Assembly: GCF_001552215.1 (NCBI RefSeq)
Contig: NZ_BCQT01000014.1
Span: 62,001-126,000, forward strand
Reading direction: 5' to 3'
From: Actinomadura macra NBRC 14102
Lineage (GTDB): Bacteria; Actinomycetota; Actinomycetes; Streptosporangiales; Streptosporangiaceae
DNA: 64,000 nucleotides
Shown here: one piece after another, positions 23,172 through 30,672 of the stretch
How the letters are laid out: each line of letters begins with the position of its first letter
Position numbering within the stretch: the first letter of the stretch is position 1
The notes under the pieces: generated by a model
Seen by the model: only the letters and a program-made list of their open reading frames with translations
The model's database searches: none
Told to the model about the DNA's origin: nothing
Translations under genes and position numbers: made by a program

Positions 23172-23801
23172 TCAGCCGGTACCGAAGCGGCGAGCCGAGG
23201 CGTCCTCCTGGGCGAGCCGGTGGAGCGCCGTGAGGACTTGTTCGTACAGGACGGTGGAGACCAGAAGCGAGTGGACCGTCCGCGCACGGGGCATGTCGGC
23301 GGCGACCCGGCCGATCTCGTGGTCGGCGACCTCGGTCGCGGCCTTCACGTAGGGCCGCAGATCGGTCAGCGTGATCGGGAAGCCGAGCTTGCGCAGCGCG
23401 ACGAACGTGTGGGCCAGCAGATCGCGGGCGGGGGCGCGGTCGGTCACGGTCCAGCCGAGCTCGCGGACGAGGGCGTCGACGTCCTCGCGGGCGGCGCGCC
23501 AGTGCGGGTCGTGCGGGGCGGCGACGTGCGGGCCGATGGCGGACTGGGTGGTGCCGAACAGCTCGTGCAGGCTGACCTCGTCGTCCTCGATGGCGGCGAT
23601 GATCTGCTGGATCGCCGCGACGGGCAGATCGCCGACGTCGCGTAGCGCGCTGATCAGCCGCAGCCGCTCCAGATGCGGGCGGCCGTACTCCGAGCGGGTC
23701 GCGCTGACTGACGAGCCCTTCGGGAGCAGGCCCTCCCGGATGTAGAACTTGATCGTTTGGACCGTCAGGCCACTGCGATCACTGAGCTCGGAGATCTGCA
23801 C
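23172..23801 (-). CDS. MerR-family transcriptional regulator
   Basis: 209 residues. The N-terminal MerR domain covers residues 1-72: MQISELSDRSGLTVQTIKFY (HTH), IREGLLPKGSSVSATRSEYG (wing), then ERLRLISALRDVGDLPVAAI. The C-terminal 130 residues are helical with no metal-binding cysteines, so it is an organic-ligand or orphan type. GTG 23801 has GGGGGTGAG just upstream. A dyad at 23847-23867 lies in the expected operator position and suggests autoregulation. It is downstream of ndgR but separated by 167 nt. Confidence 0.88.
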   Translation of the reverse strand: MQISELSDRSGLTVQTIKFYIREGLLPKGSSVSATRSEYGRPHLERLRLISALRDVGDLPVAAIQQIIAAIEDDEVSLHELFGTTQSAIGPHVAAPHDPHWRAAREDVDALVRELGWTVTDRAPARDLLAHTFVALRKLGFPITLTDLRPYVKAATEVADHEIGRVAADMPRARTVHSLLVSTVLYEQVLTALHRLAQEDASARRFGTG

Positions 23802-23846
23802 CGCTCACCCCCTTGACTGGAGGTTAACGCTATCCAGGGTGACCCA

Positions 23847-23867
23847 TTGGATACTGTCACTATCCAA
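23847..23867. promoter_or_regulatory. Dyad upstream of merR gene
   Basis: Perfect inverted repeat TTGGATA (23847-23853) / TATCCAA (23861-23867), plus a further TATCCA half-site at 23831-23836. Placed 46-66 nt upstream of the GTG start; a fair candidate for the regulator's own operator. Confidence 0.55.
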
Positions 23868-23968
23868 CGGGCTCACATGGTCAAGACCAGATCCGTCCTG
23901 GAACGGCCTGCCCTGGGGGCGCGCGGCGGCGCTGTCAGACCGTGGCGGGCGCATTGTTGGACGCCGTG

Positions 23969-24688
23969 TCAGGAGGCGGTGCGGCGCATGCCTTCGGAGA
24001 TCTTCTCGGCGGCGGCCACGACCGGGCCCGCGTGCAGCCTTCCCGGGGCGCGGGTCAGGCGTTCGAGGGGGCCGGAGACGGAGACGGCGGCGATCACCCG
24101 TCCGCCGGCGCCGCGGATCGGGGCCGAGACCGACCCGACGCCCTGCTCCCGCTCGCCGATGCTCTGCGCCCAGCCTCGGCGGCGGACGGACGCCAGCGTG
24201 GTCGCCTCGAACTTCGCGCCGCGCAGCCCGCGGTGCAACCGGTCGGGCTCCTCCCATGCCAGCAGGATCTGCGCGGCCGAGCCCGCCGTCATGGGAAGGG
24301 CGGCACCGACCGGGATCGTGTCGCGCAGGCCGCTGGTGCGCTCGGCGGACGCCACGCAGACCCGGACGTCCCCCTGACGGCGGAAGAGCGAGGCGCTCTC
24401 GCCGGTCAGGTCGCGCAACTGGGCGAGGATCGGCTGGGCGATGGCCAGCAGGCGGTCCTCGCCCGCCGCGACCGCCAGCTCGGCCAGCCGCGGGCCCAGG
24501 ATGAAACGCCCCTGTGTGTCCCGGTGGACGAGACGGTGGTGCTCCAGCGCGACGGCCAGCCGGTGGGCGGTCGGGCGGGCCAGCCCGGTGGTCTGGACGA
24601 GCTGGGCGAGCGAGGTCGGGCCCGCCTCCAGGGCGTTCAGCACGAGAACCGCTTTGTCAAGTACGCCGACTCCGCTAGAGTTGTCCAT
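23969..24688 (-). CDS. ndgR: IclR-family regulator NdgR (AreB type)
   Basis: 239 residues. The N-terminal winged helix is at about 8-70 (GVLDKAVLVLNALEAGPTSL, AQLVQTTGLARPTAHRLAVA), then the IclR effector-binding GAF-like domain (DLTGESASLFRRQGDVRVCV, VGAALPMTAGSAAQILLAWE). It lies divergently next to leuCD, exactly as ndgR/areB does in Streptomyces, where the protein controls leucine and other amino acid genes. ATG 24688 is the first base region of a leaderless-looking transcript: -35 TTGCAT and -10 CAATAT end 7 nt upstream, with the shared dyad between them. Confidence 0.92.
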   Translation of the reverse strand: MDNSSGVGVLDKAVLVLNALEAGPTSLAQLVQTTGLARPTAHRLAVALEHHRLVHRDTQGRFILGPRLAELAVAAGEDRLLAIAQPILAQLRDLTGESASLFRRQGDVRVCVASAERTSGLRDTIPVGAALPMTAGSAAQILLAWEEPDRLHRGLRGAKFEATTLASVRRRGWAQSIGEREQGVGSVSAPIRGAGGRVIAAVSVSGPLERLTRAPGRLHAGPVVAAAEKISEGMRRTAS

Positions 24689-24694
24689 GACTTG

Positions 24695-24723
24695 ATATTG
24701 CCGTCTCGCAATTTGAGATGCAA
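24695..24723 (-). promoter_or_regulatory. ndgR promoter containing the NdgR-box candidate
   Basis: On the minus strand a -35 TTGCAT (24718-24723) and a -10 CAATAT (24695-24700) are separated by exactly 17 nt. The spacer is filled by the dyad CGTCTC-N7-GAGATG (24702-24720), so a bound repressor would block ndgR and also sit just upstream of leuC. The same dyad occurs before cimA (948-966). Confidence 0.65.
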
Positions 24724-24789
24724 ATCGGGGATGAGCGGGAGTCCGCGGCGCGACGGCGCGCCGCCGATCATGACAGTGAGGTGGGAGTG

Positions 24790-26241
24790 ATGGGCCGTAC
24801 ATTGGCCGAAAAGGTGTACGACGCGCACGTCGTACGGCGTGCCGAGGGTGAGCCGGACCTCCTCTACATCGACCTGCACCTCGTCCACGAGGTCACCAGC
24901 CCGCAGGCGTTCGACGGGCTGCGGATGGCCGGCCGCCAGGTCCGCCGCCCCGACCTGACGATCGCCACCGAGGACCACAACGTCCCGACGACGGACCTGC
25001 TCAAGCCGATCGCCGACCCGGTGTCGCGCACCCAGGTCGAGACGCTGCGCAAGAACTGCTCGGACTTCGGCGTCCGGCTGCACCCGATGGGCGACGCGGA
25101 ACAGGGCATCGTCCACGTCATCGGCCCGCAGCTCGGCCTGACCCAGCCGGGCATGACCGTCGTCTGCGGCGACTCGCACACCTCCACCCACGGCGCGTTC
25201 GGCGCCCTCGCCTTCGGCATCGGCACCAGTGAGGTCGAACACGTCCTCGCCACGCAGACGCTCCCGCAGATCCAGCCGAAGACGATGGCCGTGACCGTGG
25301 TCGGCGCGCTGCCCGAGGGTGTCACCGCCAAGGACCTGATCCTGGCGATCATCGCCAGGATCGGCACCGGCGGCGGCCAGGGCCACATCATCGAGTACCG
25401 CGGCGAGGCGATCAGGTCGCTGTCGATGGAGGGCCGTATGACGGTCTGCAACATGTCCATCGAGGCCGGCGCCCGCGCCGGGATGATCGCCCCCGACGAG
25501 ACGACCTTCGCCTACCTGAAGGGCCGCCCCCGCGCGCCGCAGGGCGCGGACTGGGACGAGGCCGTCGAGTACTGGACGTCCCTGCGCACCGACTACGACG
25601 CGGTCTTCGACAAGGAGGTCGTGATCGACGCGGCCGAGCTGACGCCGTTCGTCACCTGGGGCACCAACCCGGGGCAGGGCCTGCCGCTCGGCGAGTCCGT
25701 GCCGGACCCCGCGTCCTACGGTGACCCCACCCAGCGCCAGGCCGCCGAGCGGGCACTGGAGTACATGGGGCTGACCGCAGGGACGCCACTGCGCGACATC
25801 GCCGTGGACACCGTCTTCGTCGGCTCCTGCACCAACGGCCGCATCGAGGACCTCCGCGCCGTCGCGGGCGTCCTCAAGGGCCGCACGGTCGCGAGCGGCG
25901 TCCGGATGCTGGTCGTCCCCGGCTCCATGAAGGTCAAGAAGCAGGCCGAGGACGAGGGCCTGGACGAGGTCATCTCCGCCGCCGGCGCCGAATGGCGCGA
26001 GGCCGGCTGCTCGATGTGCCTCGCCATGAATCCCGACAAGCTCACCCCGGGCGAGCGCAGCGCCTCCACGTCCAACCGCAACTTCGAGGGCCGGCAGGGG
26101 CCCGGCGGCCGCACCCACCTGGTGTCGCCCGCCGTGGCCGCCGCGACCGCCGTCACCGGCCGTCTGGCCGCGCCCCTGGACCTCGGCGCAGCCGAGGGGG
26201 GCTCCGGGGCGTCGTCCCCTCAGAAGAACATCGATCTGTAA
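24790..26241 (+). CDS. leuC: 3-isopropylmalate dehydratase large subunit
   Basis: With LeuD it isomerises 2- to 3-isopropylmalate in leucine synthesis. 483 residues, full aconitase-family length. The three [4Fe-4S] cysteines are visible: VFVGSCTNGRIEDLRA (near residue 345) and EAGCSMCLAMNPDKLTPGER (near 409-412). VVCGDSHTSTHGAFGALAFG is the substrate-site segment. ATG 24790 begins MGRTLAEKVYDAHVV; an earlier in-frame start at 24718 would lie in the operator. GAGGTGGGAGTG precedes the start. Confidence 0.97.
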   Translation: MGRTLAEKVYDAHVVRRAEGEPDLLYIDLHLVHEVTSPQAFDGLRMAGRQVRRPDLTIATEDHNVPTTDLLKPIADPVSRTQVETLRKNCSDFGVRLHPMGDAEQGIVHVIGPQLGLTQPGMTVVCGDSHTSTHGAFGALAFGIGTSEVEHVLATQTLPQIQPKTMAVTVVGALPEGVTAKDLILAIIARIGTGGGQGHIIEYRGEAIRSLSMEGRMTVCNMSIEAGARAGMIAPDETTFAYLKGRPRAPQGADWDEAVEYWTSLRTDYDAVFDKEVVIDAAELTPFVTWGTNPGQGLPLGESVPDPASYGDPTQRQAAERALEYMGLTAGTPLRDIAVDTVFVGSCTNGRIEDLRAVAGVLKGRTVASGVRMLVVPGSMKVKKQAEDEGLDEVISAAGAEWREAGCSMCLAMNPDKLTPGERSASTSNRNFEGRQGPGGRTHLVSPAVAAATAVTGRLAAPLDLGAAEGGSGASSPQKNIDL

Positions 26242-26253
26242 AGGGGACCGATC

Positions 26254-26841
26254 ATGGAAGCGTTCACCACCTACACCGGGCGCGCGGTGCCGCTGCGCCG
26301 CAGCAACGTCGACACCGACCAGATCATCCCGGCCGTCTGGCTGAAGCAGGTCAGCCGCACCGGCTTCGACAAGGGCCTGTTCTCCGCCTGGCGCGAGGAC
26401 CCCGAGTTCGTCCTGAACCAGTCCCGCTACGACGGCGCCGGCATCCTGGTCGCCGGGCCGGACTTCGGCACCGGCTCGTCCCGCGAGCACGCCGTCTGGG
26501 CGCTCCAGCAGTACGGGTTCCGCGTCGTCATCGCGCCGCGCTTCGGGGACATCTTCCGCAACAACTCCACGAAGATGGGGCTGCTCCCGGTCATCCTCAC
26601 CGGTGAGCAGGTCGAGGACATCCAGGCCCGGGTCGAGCAGGACCCCACCCTGGAGATCACCGTGGACCTGGCCGACCGCGAGGTCCGCTACGGCGGCGTC
26701 ACCGCCACCTTCGAGATCGACGACTACACCCGCTGGCGCCTCATGGAGGGCCTGGACGACATCGGCCTGACGCTCCGCCACGGCGACGCCATCACCGAGT
26801 TCGAGGGCCGCCGCGCCCCCTGGCAGCCCGTCACGGTCTGA
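26254..26841 (+). CDS. leuD: 3-isopropylmalate dehydratase small subunit
   Basis: 195 residues, swivel-domain subunit of the LeuCD dehydratase. Motifs: RSNVDTDQIIPAVWLKQV, FGTGSSREHAVWALQQYGFR, APRFGDIFRNNSTKMGLLPV. It follows leuC by 12 nt with AAAGGGG as ribosome site. The transcript ends at the terminator 26855-26892. Confidence 0.97.
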   Translation: MEAFTTYTGRAVPLRRSNVDTDQIIPAVWLKQVSRTGFDKGLFSAWREDPEFVLNQSRYDGAGILVAGPDFGTGSSREHAVWALQQYGFRVVIAPRFGDIFRNNSTKMGLLPVILTGEQVEDIQARVEQDPTLEITVDLADREVRYGGVTATFEIDDYTRWRLMEGLDDIGLTLRHGDAITEFEGRRAPWQPVTV

Positions 26842-26854
26842 CCCGTTTCGCCCC

Positions 26855-26892
26855 GGCCCGTTCCACCGTCCTCGACGGTGGACCGGGCCTTT
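26855..26892 (+). terminator. Terminator of leuCD
   Basis: 15-position stem (26855-26869 with 26875-26889, one mismatch) with a 5-nt loop, followed by TTT, 13 nt after leuD stop. Confidence 0.75.
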
Positions 26893-26975
26893 GGCGACCC
26901 CGGATGTGCGCCCCCGTCCCCGCACCAGGGACAATTCAGGTGTACGAAGCCCGGACGAACTGTTGGGGGCACGAA

Positions 26976-27209
26976 TTGAGCACGGTCCCATGGACCGGGC
27001 CGGAATGGGACGATCCGGCGCTGACCCGGCTCGCACGGCAGCTGCGCGACGCCCACCGGGCCGTCGCGCCGCTGCCGCCGGAGACGCGCCAGCGGCTCAT
27101 CCGCCACCTGCTGGCGATCACCGATCTGGCCAAGAGAGACGCAGAATTGGCCGCTCGCAGGCTCGACGCGTTCCTTGCCGATTTCCACGAGGTGCCCGAC
27201 GTCCGTTAG
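26976..27209 (+). CDS. Conserved small helical protein, unknown function
   Basis: 77 residues from TTG 26976, which follows GGGGG by 7 nt; in-frame start at 26904 is less likely because the extra N-terminus is low-complexity and the region holds the preceding terminator. The body is almost all helix: DPALTRLARQLRDAHRAVAP, RQRLIRHLLAITDLAKRDAE, LAARRLDAFLADFHEV. No known domain recognised. It lies between leuCD and hup. Confidence 0.55.
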   Translation: MSTVPWTGPEWDDPALTRLARQLRDAHRAVAPLPPETRQRLIRHLLAITDLAKRDAELAARRLDAFLADFHEVPDVR

Positions 27210-27366
27210 CGTGCCCAGTGGCCGGATCTGGTCCGGTCACCGGCGAGACGGGGGCGAGACCGACAAAAACGCCAGCGACACGGCAACTCATGCGTGCAGG
27301 TGATTGTGTCGATGCTAGAGGTCCCTTAGTTTCGTTCGGGCAAGGGGGGAACTAGAGGAGTAACCC

Positions 27367-27645
27367 ATGAACAAGCGTGAGCTGGTCGACGCCATCTCTG
27401 ACCGGCTGGGCAGCAAGAAGGCCGCAGCTGAGGCCGTCGACGCGATTCTGGAGACGATCCAGGAAACCGTCGCCAAGGGCGACAAGGTCGCGATCACGGG
27501 GTTCGGTTCGTTCGAGAAGGCCGACCGGCCTGCCCGCACGGCCCGCAACCCCGCAACGGGCAAGACCATCCAGGTCCCCGCGACGTCCGTGCCGAAGTTC
27601 AAGGCCGGCGCGGACTTCAAGAACCTGGTGGCAGGCAAGAAGTAG
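27367..27645 (+). CDS. hup: HU-family nucleoid-associated DNA-binding protein
   Basis: 92 residues, the short HU form (no Lys/Ala-rich C-terminal tail of HupS/mycobacterial HupB). MNKRELVDAISDRLGSKKAA is the helical N-terminus, GFGSFEKADRPARTARNPAT is the beta-arm with the conserved RxxRxxRNPxTG, and VPKFKAGADFKNLV closes the fold. It bends and compacts DNA as a dimer. AGAGGAG lies 8 nt before ATG and a strong terminator follows. Confidence 0.96.
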   Translation: MNKRELVDAISDRLGSKKAAAEAVDAILETIQETVAKGDKVAITGFGSFEKADRPARTARNPATGKTIQVPATSVPKFKAGADFKNLVAGKK

Positions 27646-27653
27646 CCTCGTCG

Positions 27654-27700
27654 AACAGCACCCGGGACCGTGCCAATACGGTTCCGGGTGCTGTTCTATT
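27654..27700 (+). terminator. Terminator of hup
   Basis: 18-bp stem (27654-27671 with 27678-27695, one G-U pair) with a 6-nt loop, followed by CTATTTCC. One of the strongest terminators in the window. Confidence 0.85.
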
Positions 27701-27712
27701 TCCATCAAGCCG

Positions 27713-27776
27713 CGTGAGGCTCGCCTTCGGCTTTGCCTAACGCGGGCTGATAGCGCGCTCGGGGTGAGAGCCGAGG
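27713..27776. repeat. Dispersed intergenic repeat R3, copy C
   Basis: Partial third copy of the 855-930 element: GTGAGGCTCGCCTTCGGC, then TGATAGCGCGCTCG. It sits after the hup terminator. Confidence 0.45.
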
Positions 27777-27829
27777 ATGTTCGGTGCTCCGCTTCACTTG
27801 GGCGGGGCCGGTGAACGGTGGCGGTCCGG

Positions 27830-28036
27830 CTAGGGCGCGGGGAGCGGGAAGGTCGACAGGGTGACGACCGACACGCGGTCGCCGTCCATCGCGAGGTTGA
27901 CCCGCTGGCCGAACCGCGCCAGCCGCAGCCCGCCCGCGTCGAACGCCTCGGCGTCGAAGGGCAACTCCGTCCCGTCGTCGAGGAGCACGCTTCCCGACCG
28001 GGTCTCCGCGTCGAATGCCTTAACGGTCCCCTGCAT
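27830..28036 (-). CDS. Small cold-shock-like OB-fold protein
   Basis: 68 residues. The start MQGTVKAFDAETRSGSVLLD resembles the first strands of a cold-shock domain (K-G-TVK-F), but the RNP1 (KGFGFI) and RNP2 (VFVH) nucleic-acid motifs are absent; they read SGSVLLDDG and RLARFGQRVNLAMDG. ATG 28036 follows GGGTGCGGGGC; GTG 28045 is an alternative. It is 10 nt downstream of fbiD, probably the same operon. Nucleic-acid binding is therefore uncertain. Confidence 0.6.
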   Translation of the reverse strand: MQGTVKAFDAETRSGSVLLDDGTELPFDAEAFDAGGLRLARFGQRVNLAMDGDRVSVVTLSTFPLPAP

Positions 28037-28046
28037 GCCCCGCACC

Positions 28047-28715
28047 CTACCCCTGTGCCGTGCTCTGGAGCCGGGACGCGATCGTCGTGGTGCGAGGGCC
28101 GGCGCCGAGGGCGAGGGCGGCCCTCAGGTCCTCCGGGGTGTCGACATCGCGACGGACGCTGTCGGTGGCGGGGAGGAGCAGTTCGCGGGCGCCCCGGGCG
28201 CGATGCGCGGTGCGGGAATCGGCGCCGAAGGCCGGGGAGAAGGGGACACCGGGGCGCGCGGTGTAGAGGGTGGTCCCGGTGCCCGAGGCGTCCGGAACGA
28301 ACGCCTCGGGCACCAGCGCGGCGGCGTCGAGGACGTGGGCGAGTTCCTCTGGCCGCAAAGCGGGCAAATCGGCTGAAAGTGCGCCCGTGCCGGTGTTCGG
28401 AGACAGCTCCCGGCCCCGGCCCGCCCCGTACACCAGGGCCGGGTTCAGGCCCGCGTCCGGCTCGTCGGGCACGATTCGGGCACCGAGGGCCGCCAGCTCG
28501 GCGGCCGGGAGGGGATCATCGGTGACCACAATCACATCGCCGACCCGGGGGCAGCGCAGCGCCGCGGCGACGGTGTCGGCCGCCAGCGCGAGCGCGAGGT
28601 CCCGCCGGTGCGGGCCCGCCGCGGCGGACATGCGGGTCTTCGCCCGCGCCAGCACCTTGACGGGCACGATGAGCGACCACTGGAGAGGAGGCGCGCTGGG
28701 CGCTGCTGTAGACAT
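28047..28715 (-). CDS. fbiD: Phosphoenolpyruvate/2-phospholactate guanylyltransferase (F420 synthesis)
   Basis: 222 residues, CofC/FbiD family. It activates phosphoenolpyruvate (actinobacteria) or 2-phospho-L-lactate (archaea) with GTP in coenzyme F420 synthesis. Motifs: WSLIVPVKVLARAKTRM (nucleotide-binding P-loop-like start), GDVIVVTDD, GALSADLPALRPEEL (metal Asp), SFSPAFGADSRTAHRARGA-like segment read as FSPAFGADSRTAHRA, and DVDTPEDL near the end. ATG 28715 is divergent from the acyltransferase gene at 28801. Presence implies the cell makes F420. Confidence 0.93.
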   Translation of the reverse strand: MSTAAPSAPPLQWSLIVPVKVLARAKTRMSAAAGPHRRDLALALAADTVAAALRCPRVGDVIVVTDDPLPAAELAALGARIVPDEPDAGLNPALVYGAGRGRELSPNTGTGALSADLPALRPEELAHVLDAAALVPEAFVPDASGTGTTLYTARPGVPFSPAFGADSRTAHRARGARELLLPATDSVRRDVDTPEDLRAALALGAGPRTTTIASRLQSTAQG

Positions 28716-28800
28716 GGCAACTCGACACTATGCGCACGCAACCGCGAGACTTGAGGACACCCCGCGTTCACGTGGGGGACCGACCGAGGAGGGACGGGGC

Positions 28801-29652
28801 ATGAGCCACGGGTATTCACCGGCCTGGCGGAAGCTCACGATCGTCATCCTGCGCCCGCTGCTGTTCGGGCTCCTGAAGCGGGACTGGCGCGGCCAGGGGA
28901 ACGTGCCCGCGACGGGCGGTCTGATCATCGCCGCCAACCACATCTCCGAGGCCGACCCGCTGGCCCTCGCCCACTTCGTCTACGAGTCGGGCCGCTACCC
29001 GGTCTACCTGGCCAAGTCCACGCTGTTCGACGTCCGGCTCCTGCGCGGCGTGCTGCGCGGGACGGGCCAGATCCCCGTCCACCGCGACAGCGCCGACGCC
29101 GCGCACGCCCTCCAGGACGCCGAGAAGGCGCTGGTCGACGGCGAATGCCTGATGTTCTATCCGGAGGGCAGTTGCACCCGCGATCCGGAGCTGTGGCCGA
29201 TGACCGGGCAGACCGGGGTGGCGCGGATGGCGCTCCAGACCGGTGCCGCGGTCGTCCCGGTGGCGAGCTGGGGCGCGCATGAGCTGCTGCCGTACAAGAA
29301 GGGTGAGCAGAAGGGGCTGGCGGGGAGCCTGAAGAAGGGGTTCCATCCGTTCCCCCGCAAGCGGATGAAGGTGATCGCCGGCCCGCCCGTGGATCTGTCC
29401 CGCTACGCGGGGCGGCCGCTCGACAAGGACACCCTGCGGGCCGCCACCGACGAGATCATGGACGCCATCACCGGCCTGCTCGGCGAGCTGCGGGGCAAGC
29501 GGCCGCCGGCGGAGCGCTACGACCATCACAGGGTGCTGGAGGAGCGTCGCAGATCGGGTGAGGCCACCGTGCCCGGACCGAGGCCGGACGGCGTCGCGGC
29601 GCCGGACGCCGCCGTGTCCGAGGCCACCGAAAGGAAGGCGGACGGCTCGTGA
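28801..29652 (+). CDS. 1-acyl-sn-glycerol-3-phosphate acyltransferase family protein
   Basis: 283 residues of the PlsC superfamily, attaching an acyl chain to lysophosphatidate or a related acceptor at the membrane. Motif I NHISEADPLALAHFVY (H-x4-D), motif II GTGQIPVHRDSADAAHAL, motif III MFYPEGSCTRD (EGT/S form) and motif IV AAVVPVASWGAHELLPY are in order. The C-terminal 50 residues (after RPPAERYDHH) are charged and probably unstructured. GGAGGGACGGGGC precedes ATG 28801. It overlaps gpsA by 4 nt, fitting glycerolipid synthesis. Confidence 0.9.
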   Translation: MSHGYSPAWRKLTIVILRPLLFGLLKRDWRGQGNVPATGGLIIAANHISEADPLALAHFVYESGRYPVYLAKSTLFDVRLLRGVLRGTGQIPVHRDSADAAHALQDAEKALVDGECLMFYPEGSCTRDPELWPMTGQTGVARMALQTGAAVVPVASWGAHELLPYKKGEQKGLAGSLKKGFHPFPRKRMKVIAGPPVDLSRYAGRPLDKDTLRAATDEIMDAITGLLGELRGKRPPAERYDHHRVLEERRRSGEATVPGPRPDGVAAPDAAVSEATERKADGS

Positions 29653-30659
29653 CCTTCCGCACCGCCGTGATGGGCTCCGGATCCTGGGGCACGACGTTCG
29701 CGAAGATGCTGCACGACGCCGGCGGCGAGGCCGTGCTGTGGGGCCGCCGGCCCGAGATCGTCGAGGCGATCAACGAACGGCACGAGAACGCCGACTACCT
29801 GCCCGGCGTCCGGCTGCCCGACGCGCTCCGCGCGACCACCGATCCCGCCGAGGCCCTTGCCGGGGCCGACTTCGTCGCGCTGGCCGTCCCGGCGCAGACA
29901 CTCCGCACGAACCTGTCCGGGTGGGTGCCGCTGCTGCCGTCGCAGACCGTCCTCGTCAGCCTCATGAAGGGCGTCGAACTCGGCACCACCCGGCGGATGT
30001 CGGAGGTGATCCGGGAGGTCGCCGACGTCCCCGAGGAGCGGGTCGCGGTGTTCAGCGGGCCGAACCTGGCGCGCGAGATCGCCAACGGCGAGCCGAGCGC
30101 CGCGGTCGCCGCGTGCGTGGACGAGGAGGCGGCGCGGGGCCTTCAGGCCGCCACCATGACCCCCTACTTCCGCGTGTACACCTCCACGGACGTGATCGGC
30201 TGCGAGCTCGGCGGCGCCGTGAAGAACATCGTCGCCCTGTGCGTCGGGATGTCGGTCGGGCTCGGGTTCGGCGCCAACACCCAGGCGATGCTGATGACCC
30301 GCGGGCTCGCCGAGATCGCGCGGCTCGGCGCCGCGCTCGGCGCGGACGAGCACACCTTCGCCGGGCTCGCGGGAATGGGCGACCTCGTCGCGTCCTGCAT
30401 CTCGCCGCTGGCGCGCAACCGCACCTTCGGCGAGAACCTGGGGCGCGGCATGACGCTGGAGCAGGTCATCGCCGTGACCAAGCAGACGGCCGAAGGGGTG
30501 AAGTCCTCCGAGCCGGTGCTGGAGCTGGCGCGCAAGCACAACGTGGAGATGCCGATCACCGAGGCGGTGACCGCCGTCCTGCACCACGGCATGCCGATCA
30601 AGGAGGCGGCGATCTCGCTGATCTCGCGTTCACCGAAGCCGGAGCGCTACGGAGTGTGA
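29649..30659 (+). CDS. gpsA: Glycerol-3-phosphate dehydrogenase [NAD(P)+]
   Basis: Reduces dihydroxyacetone phosphate to sn-glycerol 3-phosphate for phospholipids. 336 residues. N-terminal Rossmann motif AVMGSGSWGTTFAKML, VFSGPNLAREIANGEPSAAV, catalytic-Lys segment GCELGGAVKNIVALCVGMSV, and GMGDLVASCISPLARNRTFG. GTG 29649 overlaps the acyltransferase stop (GTGA), giving translational coupling. Confidence 0.96.
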   Translation: MTFRTAVMGSGSWGTTFAKMLHDAGGEAVLWGRRPEIVEAINERHENADYLPGVRLPDALRATTDPAEALAGADFVALAVPAQTLRTNLSGWVPLLPSQTVLVSLMKGVELGTTRRMSEVIREVADVPEERVAVFSGPNLAREIANGEPSAAVAACVDEEAARGLQAATMTPYFRVYTSTDVIGCELGGAVKNIVALCVGMSVGLGFGANTQAMLMTRGLAEIARLGAALGADEHTFAGLAGMGDLVASCISPLARNRTFGENLGRGMTLEQVIAVTKQTAEGVKSSEPVLELARKHNVEMPITEAVTAVLHHGMPIKEAAISLISRSPKPERYGV

Positions 30660-30672
30660 CATGCTCTGAGCG

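Noticed and set aside
7103..23968. Integrated mobile element with att sites
   Set aside because: No integrase, transposase, IS end or second partial tRNA-Glu 3' end was seen; only the tRNA duplication hints at it, so no element is annotated.
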